Assembly: GCA_023101885.1 (NCBI GenBank)
Contig: JALPQD010000090.1
Coordinates: 2,033,569-2,097,568 of the forward strand
DNA length: 64,000 nt
DNA from: Typhlomys cinereus
Lineage: Eukaryota > Chordata > Mammalia > Rodentia > Platacanthomyidae
Reading direction: 5' to 3'
Shown: one piece after another, positions 35,341-46,129 of the stretch
Numbering within the stretch: the first letter of the stretch is position 1
Layout: the number at the start of each line of letters is the position of its first letter
Notes under the pieces: generated by a model
The model's database searches: none
The model's input: the letters and a program-made list of their open reading frames with translations, nothing else
Told to the model about the DNA's origin: nothing
Program-made: the position numbers and the translations under genes

Positions 35341-35359
35341 TGAAAAAATGTGAGTTTTT

Positions 35360-35905
35360 TTTTTTTTAAAGAATTACAGGAAATAGTTCAGTGTTATCAC
35401 CAACAGTGAAGGGGGGGTTAAGAAAGGTAGAGCACACTGTATCTCTCCATTCACATGATCACAACAGCAACTGAGAACAATCAATATAATATCTTGGTGC
35501 CAACCAAGAAGATGCAGCTGCCACTAATTTCTCAGCTTCTGTTGCAAGATTTCCTTTCATTTTGTACAAAAGAGTATTTCTAGGAAAGTCGCAGAGGAAG
35601 TCCTGTACTTCTCAGGATGTGAACAGAATGTGGTGATGATACTATGTTAGGCAACTAAGACAGGTATGGCCCAGGGCTCTGAAATGAAGTGCAAACATGG
35701 CAAGGGAAGGAAAAACACAGCAAGAAGAAAACCATGGGGGACCACAGAGGGTTGCTTTTCCCTCTGAGATGTGGAAAAGTTCCCTGTTTATTTTCACATC
35801 CAGTCACCTCAGCATAGGGGACAATCTCTCCTGGGATTCAGTGTCTAGAGACCTGCCTCATTAAACGATGGCAGATCTGCAGGTGACAGAGAGATTCCTC
35901 AGGGT
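35360..35905 (+). promoter_or_regulatory. Conserved upstream/promoter block of OR12D-like copy 4
   Basis: O/E-like TCTCCTGGGA at 35827-35836 and CATTAA at 35859-35864. The block is cut off from its normal upstream sequence by the 5.2-kb L1, whose 5' end faces it. Confidence 0.5.
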
Positions 35906-35910
35906 TAAGA

Positions 35911-36022
35911 ATGTGCCAGAAGCTCAGCATGAACCATCCCTTCAAGTTCTCCACAGTGCAAGTCGTTTCTGTGCACAAACTTAAAAAGCTTCCTTGTCTT
36001 GTGGTTCTGAACAGCCAGTCAG
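35911..36022 (+). CDS. Or12d: Leader exon of copy 4, possibly coding the receptor N-terminus
   Basis: The donor CAGTCAG|GTAAGAG follows 36022. ATGs at 35911 and 35929 share one frame, open to the donor (37 or 31 codons plus one base; begins MNHPFKFSTVQV from the second). Joined to the acceptor at 38316, the spare G plus TG gives GTG, then TTA CTG AAT, exactly the receptor frame. Since the coding exon of this copy has no ATG at its usual start, this leader is the visible source of one. The extension is not an obvious signal peptide; it is short and partly basic. In three paralogues the same exon is only an upstream ORF. Splicing is inferred, not shown. Confidence 0.5.
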
Positions 36023-38316
36023 GTAAGAGAAAGGGTTAAGAGTGAACTTGGAAACTTCTTGTGTCTTCTGTTCTTTCAGGAGTGATCTGTCCATTTGTAA
36101 TGCACTTCAACATCCAGGACTCAGAGGTGGTTTTCTGTCCTGTGATGGGCTCCTTAGGATGTTGTACTGTGAATGCACTTTGGTTTCTATTGCTGCATCT
36201 CATCTAATTCATTCTGCCTGGTTCCCAGACACCCTCTAAAACAAATCTGAAAATATCTAAATCTTGAAACCATGGTGAAAAAGATCATCACTACAAATGA
36301 GTCCCACAGCTATTTTTCCTTAAATTTTGATGAAAACAAGTTTTCCCTTTGTTATCTTGATTCTATTTTGTCTAGTGATTCAGAGAATCAAAGTATCCTT
36401 TGGCATACTGCTTTGGTTATAAACAAGACTGTTGATTGTTTTTTAAAAGCACACAGAGATTCCGGATGACCCAAGAAAGTTATTTTGAGTTATCTGAAGG
36501 CAATCTTCACAGAATTGTCTTAATGATTGTATCATCTCTTAAAATTTCTTCTAGTTGTTGTGCTTAGAACCCCATGGGATCCCTGAAAACTTTTCCAGTT
36601 CATTAGTTTTATTTTCTTTACTCAAATCTACTTACTTTTTTCATTCACTGATTTCTCAAATGGTGAATGGTTTCTCCTTTTAGAAATTTCTCCAGTGTTG
36701 GTATCTGCTTAAGTTCAGTGCAGTTTGTGAAGTTTTCTCAGTGTGCCCCGGTAATATGGCTCCCCCACATACTCTATTCTTCCCTTCCAGATACAAGAAC
36801 TGATCCACTACATCTTTTAATGACAGGGAGAAACAGAAAGCCAAGTCCCATAGTTATGCCTGCTTTGATCCGTGTACCTCGAGGAGATAATTCAGGTACT
36901 TTGCAAATACTGGAGGAAAACACAATTCAGAAATTTATCTTTTAGTAACCTATGAAAATGTTACCGAATATTATACTTTTTAGAAATATGTGACACATAA
37001 TTCCTTAAGAATTTTGACATCTAATGAGAAAACTCATGCAAATAAAATAGAAAAGATTCATTTCTTCAGGAGAAAACAGGACTTTTATTTGATAGAAAGG
37101 AATGGTAAAAATGTATTTCATAAAAATAATGTGAAAATATGAGAACACAGTTTTGAAATGGAAAGAGCTGAAAACTTCTGACACTTCTGGAACTGATATG
37201 GATTCCTGGGTCAGGAAAGACAACACAGCACTGTTGCCTCCTGAATAGACAGGAATTTGCCAGCAAGCTGTTTTTTGGTAAAATTAGAACAGTATTTAAA
37301 AAACTAGCTCACAGAGAAGCCAGGATTCAGTGAAACTAAGCCATAAGTTCTTGGGGGATCCATCAGCAAAATGAGGAAGGATTGTTATAGAGGAGAAAGT
37401 TTTCTCATCTAGGGATCTGGAAAAGGTTTTCTTTAAAGTCACAGGGCAAACAGGGAATAGAAACATGAAGAAGCAAAATTATAATGCAAAAAATACCTTG
37501 GTCAGTGTGGCAGTGCAGGATTGTACGTCAGCACTTGGAACTTCAGGCAGGAGTACTGCTGTGCCAAGGTTGAGGCCAAACACCCCGCCCCCAAAACAAA
37601 ACAAAGCCAAACAAAACAAAAAACCCAACCACCCATAAAGGATTTAGGCATACATTTTCAAAGTTCTTAATTGCTCAGAGCGCAGAAGCAGCCAAGACCA
37701 TCATTTGCTACAATAGTGAAAAGTGTTATGTGTTCCAGTGGTCAGATGATGGCCATAGATAAGGTTTTGCTTCTTATCTTCATGGTGTTTCCTAGATTGT
37801 AGGGAGGAAGGACTCAGCCCAGGAATACTCTCCTCTGTATGAATTCTAAGGTATATGGTAGTTATATGATGCTGTAAAGCTATCTTGTCTTCTTTAAAGG
37901 CTTTGCTTGAGATCGATCCATACCTGTATATTTTTCTCAAGTTAAAATAGTTCAAGATTCTTCTTACTTGTTGCAGAAATATCTGCCCATTATAGTAATT
38001 GATAAACTGTTTGCTCTTACAGATGGCTTAGGGGATGAAAGTTGTATCAAAATATAAATGTGCACAATACAGAATATATTAGGGTGGCGACCTGCTTTGA
38101 ATCCTCAGAAAAAAACCAGTATTATTAGAATAGGAGCATACAATAGATATGGAGGCTTGATGTTCAATGAAAAAAAGATCAATGCAAGATCTGAGGTGGG
38201 CAATAAGAAACCATTCTCTCTGTAGCATATGTTTGTATTGGCCAGAAAATTCTTGGCTAGAATGCAAGGTGGACGTGAGGGGCATGTCCCACAGCTACAC
38301 TGTGTTTTCTCTTAAG
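36023..38316 (+). other. Intron, copy 4
   Basis: From GTAAGAG to the acceptor TTTTCTCTTAAG ending at 38316. The acceptor-like CTGTTCTTTCAG ends at 36079, 57 nt from the donor. Holds a B1-like element at 37490-37630. Confidence 0.5.
37490..37630 (+). mobile_element. B1-like SINE remnant
   Basis: GGTCAGTGTGGCAGTGCAGG, CAGCACTTGGAACTTCAGG and a CAAAACAAAAC tail. A B1-like element with related text is at the matching place of the copy 5 intron (45320). Confidence 0.5.
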
Positions 38317-39245
38317 TGTTACTGAATCAAACCTCCGTCAGTGAGTTTTTCCTCCTGGGAGTGACAGACACACAAGAGTTGAACCCTCTTCTCTTTGCTG
38401 TGTTCCTCATCATCTACCTTGTCAATGTAGCTGGGAATGGAGCCATCCTGATGATCATCATCTTAGATCCAAGACTGCACTCTCCCATGTATTTTTTCCT
38501 GGGAAACCTGGCTTGTCTAGACATCTGTTACTCCACCGTGACAGTGCCCAAGATGCTGGAGAACCTCCTCTCCACCAGCAAAGCAATTTCTTTCCTGGGG
38601 TGCATAACTCAGCTTCATTTCTTCCATTTTTTTGGTAGCACAGAGGCACTGCTGATTGCTGTGATGGCGTTTGACCGCTTTGTGGCCATCTGCAAACCTC
38701 TCCATTACCCTGTCATCATGAACCGTGAAGTTTGTATCCAGATGGCCGTCACTACCTGGACCATTCCTTTTCTCCATGCTCTGCTTCACTCTGTGATGAC
38801 ATCTCGTTTGAACTTCTGTGGCCCCAACCACATCCACCACTTTTTTTGTGATGTTAAGCCACTGCTTGATCTGGCCTGTGGGAGCACTGAGCTCAACCTG
38901 TGGCTGCTCAACACTCTCACAGGGACCGTTGCCATTTGCCTCTTCTTTCTGACCTTTCTCTCCTATTTCTGCATTATCACCTACCTCTTCCTCAAGACCC
39001 GTTCTTGCAGCATGCTTCAGAAAGCACTGTCCACGTGTGCCTCTCACTTCATGGTCGTTGTTCTTTTATATGCTCCTGCCCTTGTCATCTATATCTGTCC
39101 AGCTTCAGAAAGTTCCCTGGACCGGGACCGGGCCATCGCCATCATGTACACTGTGGTCACTCCGGCTCTCAATCCGCTCATCTACACCCTCAGGAACAAG
39201 GATGTGAAGGGAGCTTTGGTGAGAAGAATAAGGAGAAAACTATGA
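38317..39245 (+). CDS. Or12d: Olfactory receptor, OR12D-like copy 4: intact frame without its own ATG
   Basis: The receptor frame is intact over 309 codons, with NQT near the N-terminus, GNGAI, the DRF motif (MAFDRFVAICKP), loop cysteines, KALSTCASHF and PALNPLIYTLRN. The expected start ATG (as in copy 3) is TTA at 38319-38321. Upstream in frame is TAA at 38313-38315, inside the acceptor TTTTCTCTTAAG, and the next internal ATG would delete most of TM1. Candidate starts are the leader-exon ATGs at 35911/35929 after splicing (in frame), or CTG at 38322 in a weak context. About 27 residues differ from copy 5, yet neither has a frameshift or stop, which argues against long-dead sequence. Confidence 0.8.
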
Positions 39246-39622
39246 GTGGGGGAAATCTAACAACCCCTTCTGAAGCATAAATACCAGGCAATGAGAATGT
39301 TTTAAAACATGATCACATTTCTCAAATTATAAAAACATGTATTATAGATTAAATTGGGTTACGGAAGATGTACCAGAAGATATTTCAAAGGAACCTTGAA
39401 AATGTGGACTCTTGCCAGAGAATGCTATTCCTGAATTTGTTTTAGAACATCAGCTGCTAATTTTGATTTGTGACATACTCTAACTTTTCTTTCAGGCAAT
39501 TATGTATGGAAATTAGTGTACCTGAACCAACCTCTTGTTTAACGCATAGTGCTTAGACCTGTTCATTTTTTGATTAATTCTAGTTAACTTACATTAGTCA
39601 GGTAAATAAAAATTTTGCTTTT
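39246..39622 (+). other. 3' flank of copy 4
   Basis: AATAAA at 39605-39610 is about 360 bp past the stop. The L1 insertion begins just after it, and that element brings its own AATAAA near 40212. Confidence 0.4.
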
Positions 39623-40237
39623 AAATAGAAAATAACAAACCATAATTTGGAATACCAAAGACCCTACATTATTCACCTGGAACTAGACCAGCCAAATCTC
39701 TCCCCATCCTAAAGCTCAGGGATCTTTGCAGAATAGTAAGAAACTAAAGATGGGAAGGACCAGTGATATGCAAGATACTCCACACAAGTCAGGGCTGCAG
39801 CAGCCAGGACATAGCCACAATGTGATTGGATTTTGTTTGACCTGCACAATGGATTTTGCCTGACCAACACAGATCACAGGGGAGAAGAGTTCAGGCAGTA
39901 GGATCCTTAGAGGCAAGGGATAAAACAGTCATAATAGAGTTCCCATGCTAGCAGACAGCCAAAGAAGGGGCCCCAAGTTATGCCACTGAGTACTGAACCC
40001 TCACTAGAGTAGAGGACTCACAAGGAGGTTCAGAACCCACATAAATGGATGTACTGGGGGATGGGAGGAAGTGGTAGGCACTGGGAGAGGAAAAGGAAGG
40101 GAGGGGATAAAAGGGAGGGGGAAAGGGAGAGAGTGCAATGGAGAATGGCAGAGGAGGGGAGAGGAGAGGGAAAAGAGGGGGGTGCCTATTGAGCTTGTAT
40201 GATGAGGCAAAAATAAAATGTGTAATAAAAAATAGAA
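39623..40237 (+). mobile_element. 5'-truncated L1, sense strand, 3' UTR only
   Basis: Target duplication AAAAATTTTGCTTTT (39608-39622) and AAAAATTTTGCTCTT (40238-40252). The empty site is intact in unit 3 (about 26900). Has the polypurine tract and an A-rich 3' end. One of two members of this family lying in sense orientation to the ORs. Confidence 0.85.
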
Positions 40238-40252
40238 AAAAATTTTGCTCTT

Positions 40253-41123
40253 GTAATTTGGGAAATTCAACTTCAAACTCTTACCACTGAATTGAAAAAG
40301 TTAATTCTAACATGTGAGCTTTGGAAATTTTTCTGAAATGTCCAAGATTTCAGTTTTTGTTACTCATTTATTTATTTTAAAGCTTTCATGCACTTGGATA
40401 GTGAATGAACATGTATTTCTTCTCATACTGTCTCTGTTTTTTTTCCCTTTTCCCTATTGTTCGTCTTCTTTGTTCCTCTGCATACTTCTAGTTATACTTT
40501 CATGATATATATGAATAAATGGCCTTATTTATAAGGTATATGAAGGAAATACATAGAATAGATTCTTGAATCTAAGACTTTTTGAAAAGATTCTGTGTAA
40601 AATCTAGTATATACAAGTGACAGAGAACATAAAATATTTGTCTTTCTGAGATTGTCTTAATTCACTAATTACAAATATCTCTATTTGTGTTCATTTTGCT
40701 TCAAACATGACTTCCTTGTTTATCACTGATAAATATTCCCTGAGTGAAATGCCACATTTTTCTCACCCATTCCTGTGTTGTTTCTAAGTCAGTTCTATAA
40801 CATAGTACTTGTGAGTAGCTCTGCAATAAACATTGCTGCATAAATGTCTGTTTAATTCATTGATTTGGATTTTTTGAATAAACATCCAGAAATAGAATAA
40901 CTGGGTTACATGAAAGTGTCTAGACTAATTAACATTCCCATCAGCAGTGTGAAAGGATTCCTCTTTGTCCACAACCTCACCAGCATTTCTTGTTTTTGTG
41001 TGTTTGTTGATTGTTGAACCTTATTTCCTATCCTTCCTCATGTCTATCTTAAGGTGTTTCTCAAAACAAACAAATAAATATTCTCCCAATTTAGTCCTTG
41101 CCCTTCAGTGATTTTTCAGGGTA
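40253..41123 (-). mobile_element. Old antisense L1 fragment, unit 4-5
   Basis: Begins after about 75 bp of gene flank; same text as 27010 onward, but lacking the ORF2 portion matching 1-624, so unit 5 has lost that part. Confidence 0.6.
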
Positions 41124-41138
41124 TCATATCAAACTCTT

Positions 41139-41432
41139 TTTTTTAAAATTTTTTTTTATTCAATTGTGCGCGTGTATGTGTGTGTGTGTATGTATGTGTG
41201 CGCGTACATGCATGTATGTGTGCGTAGAACCACGGACGAATTCGGGAACCACCATGGACCGCCTCCTCCTTGTTTACTCTGCCCCGGGACTCACAGGCTC
41301 CGCCCTACCAGGACCGGAAACGCAGGCAGCCCCCGCTTCTGCCCGGCGTCTATACGTGGGGTCTAGGATCCAAACTCAGGACCTTCTGCCTGCAAGGCAG
41401 AGGCTTAACCCCTGAGCCACCTCTCCAGCCCC
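41139..41432 (-). mobile_element. Young B2-headed SINE
   Basis: Target duplication TCATATCAAACTCTT (41124-41138) and TCATATCAAGCTCTT (41433-41447). TG-rich left end; right end CTGAGCCACCTCTCCAGCCC is the minus-strand tRNA-like head. Confidence 0.85.
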
Positions 41433-41477
41433 TCATATCAAGCTCTTGATGTAAACAAAGATAATTTAAGACTTAAA

Positions 41478-41757
41478 TTTTTTTTTTGCATGTGTGCCTA
41501 TGAGTATGTCTATGTGTATCAGAGGGTACTGTGTGTGCTTGTGGAAGCTCAAGGTTGACTTTGGGAATCTCCCTGGATTATGTTACCTCCTTTTTGCTTT
41601 GTTTTGGAGTTTCCCAGACTCTGCCTTCCAGGGGTGGAAGTACAAAACCCAGTCATTTCTACCTGATATTTTTATATGGTATCTGGGACCTGAACTTGGG
41701 ACCTTCTTCTTGGAAGGCAGAGGCTTAACCCCTGAGTCATTTCTCTAACCCAACTTA
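41478..41757 (-). mobile_element. SINE, second body type, shared with unit 4
   Basis: Same element and flank (GACTTAAATTTTTTTTT on the left) as 28760-29047; inserted before units 4 and 5 duplicated. Confidence 0.7.
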
Positions 41758-42029
41758 AGACTTTTTTGATGTGGGAATTCAAAGTATATAAACAAGACCC
41801 AGAATGATAACTCCGTTGTACAACTTCAGAAAAGAATCATACTGTCTAGTTATTGCGGAGGACCCAAGCAAAGGCGACACTACTGCTAGTTTCAAAGTGA
41901 AGCAAGGGAAATCACACCACAGCCCCTCTAGATCAACAGGGGTTGTTTGATCTAGCATCTCAATTGTCACAACACACAGCAATGTCAGTCAACCTCAATG
42001 AGCCTTGTTTTTTCTTACAGTTACCCTGC
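41758..42029. other. Unit spacer upstream of copy 5
   Basis: Paralogous to 29048-29324; nothing else seen. Confidence 0.4.
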
Positions 42030-42815
42030 ATGCTTTCGATGAATCTACCACCAAACAACTTAAGGGGAACAAGGAATATTATTATTTCTTATGATAGTCC
42101 AGTTACAGTTCTTTGTCCAGGTTGGTGGAGAGCACATAATCACCAAGGGCCAAGCAAAATGACTACACTATAATCATATAACTACTAAGAAAGGGATAAT
42201 TCTTACTTGCCAGACTAGGATGACTGACCAAGTACACATATAAGGATTCCAACTTTCTCAACCAGTTCCCTCCATCTTATTCACAATCCTAAGCACCACA
42301 TGCTAGGTCTTCCCCATCAATTAGACAATCTCTTGCAGGTTCACTCTGGCTTAGTTCAACTACTAATTCTCCACTAATGTAATACTCTTATTTGTTCCTG
42401 TGAGAGAACACCCAAAGTCAAGAAACTCAAGGGAGAATGGGATTTATTCAGCTTAGGGTTCCAGAGGGGAGATACAATCTTTCGTGGTAGACATGGCATG
42501 GCTGGTTGGCAGAAGCTGAAGACAGGCTAAGTCACTGCTAACATCTTGGAGACTGAGAGCTGCAATTGCTTGCTGTAAAGGCAGACTTCTCCAGGAGGTA
42601 GGGTGGGACTAGTCCACCCCAAGGCTTACTCCCTGTGACTGCCTTCCTCCAACAGTGCTCCTCTCAAAGGTGCCATGATATTCCCAAACACATGAGACTG
42701 TGGAGGGACGGACATGAGACTGTGGAGGGACGGACACATTTCAATCCATGACAACTAATGTGTACAGAACTTGAACCCTCAACCATCATGCAGACACCTG
42801 TATCTAACTATGGCA
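42030..42815 (-). repeat. Dispersed repeat X, copy D, interrupted
   Basis: Text as in copy C. Interrupted at 42381-42753 by another element. Confidence 0.6.
42381..42753. mobile_element. Unclassified 373-bp insertion with 8-bp target duplication
   Basis: ACTAATGT at 42373-42380 and 42754-42761 flanks it, and copy C lacks it. An 8-bp duplication is usual for hAT-type DNA transposons, but I see no clear terminal inverted repeats. Inside, a 22-bp tandem duplication begins CATGAGACTGTGGAGGG (42691 and 42713). Confidence 0.55.
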
Positions 42816-43735
42816 ATTTTCTTGGTCAAGAATGGAAGGATTTTAGTTTTCTTTTGACATCTGGGAGAATTAAACAAGTGAGTAGAACTGAGAATCACAA
42901 CAGAGATACAATGAGCATGTAAATGAAGTCATTTGTATTGTTTCTGCATAGAATGTCAAGGGCTGATTGTTGTGATGCCTAGGAAATGAATTTCTCCTGC
43001 ACGGTAAGAATAATGAAAACTCACTAAAACAATGGATGAAGAAGTGAATGTATGTAAAACTTTCTTAGAGTGTTTGGGTAGATGTCAGAGAGAACAAATC
43101 AGACAGGTCTTTATCCTACAAAATGTGACAAGATAGGGGTATGTATTAAATAAAAAGACCAGAGTTATTCAATTAGAAACAGAAAAATCTGAGTTTTTAA
43201 TAAAAATGACAAGAAATAGTTCATTGTTATCACCAACAATGGAGAGTGGGTTATGAAGTCAGAGCATGCATCCATCCACACAGCCACAACAGCAGCTGAG
43301 AATATGATCAACTCTGTGCGAGCCATGAGGATACAACTTCCACTTAGGTTTCAACTCTATTGCACACTTTCCTTTCATTTTATACAAAAGAGTATTTCCA
43401 GGACAGTCACAGAGGAAGTCTTCATATTTCTCAGGATATGAAAAGAAATTGCTGCTGATAATAAATTAGGCAACTAAGACCTGTGTGGCCCAGGGCTCTA
43501 AAGCCAACATGACAAGGTAAAGAAAAACACCAAAAAGAAAACTTAGGAGGCCACAGAAAGTTGCCCAGGGCTGCTCCCTCCCTCTGAGGTGTGGAAAAGT
43601 TCCCTGTTTATTCTCACATCCAGTCACCTCAGCACAGGGGACAAACTCTCTTGGGATTCAGTATCTAGAGATCTGTCTCATTAGAGCTGCAGGTGACAGA
43701 GAGATTTCTCAGGGTGAAGACTGTGCCAGAAGCTC
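42816..43735 (+). promoter_or_regulatory. Spacer and conserved upstream/promoter block of OR12D-like copy 5
   Basis: O/E-like TCTCTTGGGA at 43647-43656 has one more base changed than in the other copies, and the homeodomain-like core is shortened to CATTAG (43679-43684). The weakest version of the motif pair in the array. Confidence 0.45.
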
Positions 43736-43831
43736 AGCATGAACTCTCCCTTCAAGTTCTCCAAAGCGCAGGTCATGTCTGTACATAAACCTAAACAGCT
43801 TCCTGACTTGTGGTTCTGAGCAGCCAGTCAG
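43690..43831 (+). other. 5' leader exon of OR12D-like copy 5 (start approximate)
   Basis: Donor CAGTCAG|GTAAGAG after 43831. The conserved ATG at 43739 opens 26 codons and stops at TGA. The frame that would join the receptor has its own TGA eight codons before the donor and no ATG after it. One base fewer than copy 4 around 43802-43810 causes this. Confidence 0.5.
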
Positions 43832-46129
43832 GTAAGAGAGAGGGTTAGGAGTGAACTTGGAAACTTCTTGTGTCTTCTGGTTTTTTCAGGCGTGGTCTGT
43901 CCATATGTAATGATTCCACTCTGGCATCCAGGACTCAGAGGTGGTTTCCTGCCCTGTGATGGGCTCCTTTTCTCGCTGCATCTTATCTAAATCATTATAC
44001 CTGTTTCTCAGACACCTTCCAAAACAAATCTGAAATATATAAATCTTGAAACCATGGTGACAAAAATCATCACTATAAATGAGTCTCACAGCTCTTTTTC
44101 CTTAAAATTTGAAAAAAAAAAACCCAGGTTTTCTCTTTGTTATTTTCATCCTATTTTGTTTCTTGGTTCAGAGAACTTGGATTCCTTTAGCATACCACTT
44201 TGGCTTTAACAGGAGTATTAATTGTTTTTTAAAAGCACACAGAATATTCAGAATGACCCAGGAAAGTCATTCTGGGTTATCTGAAGGTAAGCCTTCACAA
44301 AATTGTGCTAATGATTGTACCTTTTCTTAAAATGTCTTCCAGCTGCAATACTTAGAATCCCATGGGATTCCTGCAAGTTTTCAAGTTCATTAATTTTGTT
44401 TTCTTTACTTGAATCAAATTGTTTCTCAAATGATTTCTCAAATGGCAAATGATTTCTCTTTTTAGGAATTTCTCCAGCGGTTGGCATCTGCCCAAGTCCA
44501 GTGCAGCTTGTAGAGTTCTCCCAGCAATATGGCTCCCCCACATACTCTGTTCTTCCCTTTCATATTTAAGAACTGATCCACTAAGTCTTTCAATGACAGG
44601 AACAAATAGAAAGCCACGTCCAATAGACATGTCTGCTTTGACCCATGTACCTCAAGGAGATAATTCAGGTATTTTGCAAATACTAGAGGAAAACACAATT
44701 CAGAAATTTATCTGCCTTTCAGTTAACTTGGAAAATGTCATAAAATATTATACTTTCTAGAAATAACTGATACATAATTACTCAAGAATTTTGACATCTA
44801 ATGAGAAAATGCGTTATGTTAATAAAATGAAAAAGATGCATTCCTTCAGGAGAAAACAGGACTTTAATTTGATAGAAAGGGATGGTAAAAATGTATTTTA
44901 TGTAAAGAAAGTGAAAATATAAAAAGCACACCTTTGAAATGAAAAGAGCTGAAAACTGGTAATTCTGGAGCAAGCTGATATGGGGCAGAGGACTCCTGGT
45001 TCAGGAAAAACAAGGCAGTACTGTTACCTGCTGAACATACAGGAAGGTAAACCTCCCTGTAATCTGCCAGCAAGTTGCTTTTACGTAAAATGAAAACAGT
45101 GTTTAAGAAACTAGATCACAGAAAATACAGGACCTAGGGAGAGTTAAGATCTAAGTCCTGGAGGTGGGATCCTCCATTGGCCACATGAGGGAGGGACTGC
45201 TGAGCCCATTGAGTAAGAGGTTTTCTAATCTAGGAAATCAGCTATCTGGGAAAGATTGTCTTTAAAGTCTCAGGGCAAGCAGGGGATAGAATCATAATAA
45301 AGCACAATTATACTACAAAAAATATCTTGGCCAGCATGATAGTGCAAGACTGTAGTCCTACCACTTAGAGCCTGAGGCAGGAGAATTGTACTAAATTTGA
45401 GGTCAAACGACACCTACCCTGCTCCCCCCAAAAGAAAACCCAACAACAAACCAAACATAATTTAGGTGTGCATTTCGAAAATTCTTAATGGCTTAGAACA
45501 CAAAAGATGCTGAGGCCATCATTCGCTACAGTAGTGATAAATGTTATGCATTCCCCTGGTCAGATGATTATGATAGATGGAATCATGTTTCTTATCTTCA
45601 AGCTCGTAGACTGTGGCAAGGAGGGAATTAGTGCAGGAGTATCTCTATGCCGTGTGCATTCTAAGATGTAGTGTAATTACTACAATTCTGCAAAGCATCT
45701 TAAAGGCTTTGATTCAAATCAATCTGTACCTATTTTTCTCAAGTTAAAATAGTTCAAGAGTCTTCTTACTTGTTGGGGGGTATCTGCCCATTAGAGTATT
45801 TAATAAGCTGTTCGCTCTTACAATTGGAGATTACAGTTAGGAGATTAAAGTTGGGTCAAAATGTCAATGTTCACACTAGTGAGCTCACACTAGTGGTGGG
45901 CGGTGGACCTGTTTGAATCTTCACAAATAATATCGTTAGAATAGGAACATACAATAGACATGGAGGCTTGATGTTCAATGAACAAAAGACAAACACTACT
46001 CAGATCTGAGGTGGGCGATGGGAAACCATTCTCTCTGTAGCATATGTTTGTATTGGCAAGAAATTCTTGCCTAGAAAGCATGGTGGATGTGAGGGGCATG
46101 TCCCACAGTTACATTGTCATTCTCTTAAG
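43832..46129 (+). other. Intron, copy 5
   Basis: From GTAAGAG to CATTCTCTTAAG ending at 46129; acceptor-like TTTTTTCAG ends at 43889, 58 nt from the donor. A B1-like element is at 45320-45440. Confidence 0.5.
45320..45440 (+). mobile_element. B1-like SINE remnant
   Basis: GGCCAGCATGATAGTGCAAG, TAGTCCTACCACTTAGAGCC and CTGAGGCAGGAGAATTG fit a diverged B1 at the same intron place as 37490. Confidence 0.5.

Larger units (their letters stand above)
30124..35344 (-). mobile_element. Near-full-span L1 LINE, antisense, 5.2 kb
   Basis: Inserted in the upstream block of copy 4. The duplication is GAAATGTACAGTTTTT (30108-30123) and AAAATGTGAGTTTTT (35345-35359). From left to right on the plus strand: 3' UTR with polypyrimidine tract (30150-30660), ORF2 C-terminus (31241-31474, CMFIVVLVTIGNSWNQPKC), a gap where most of the reverse transcriptase is deleted, ORF2 text at 31805-32053 (TSDKVKEVI), endonuclease (32493-33037), ORF1 region (about 33700-34600), and 5' UTR with two monomer-like repeats (35138 and 35298). 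Many stops, inactive. Confidence 0.85.

Noticed and set aside
38517..39047. Long antisense ORFs inside OR genes (176 codons here and at 46330-46860; others at 4751-5149, 15195-15647 and 25338-25736)
   Set aside because: They are frame shadows of the conserved receptor sequence; they appear at the same place in each paralogue because the receptor text is the same, and they have no recognisable domains.
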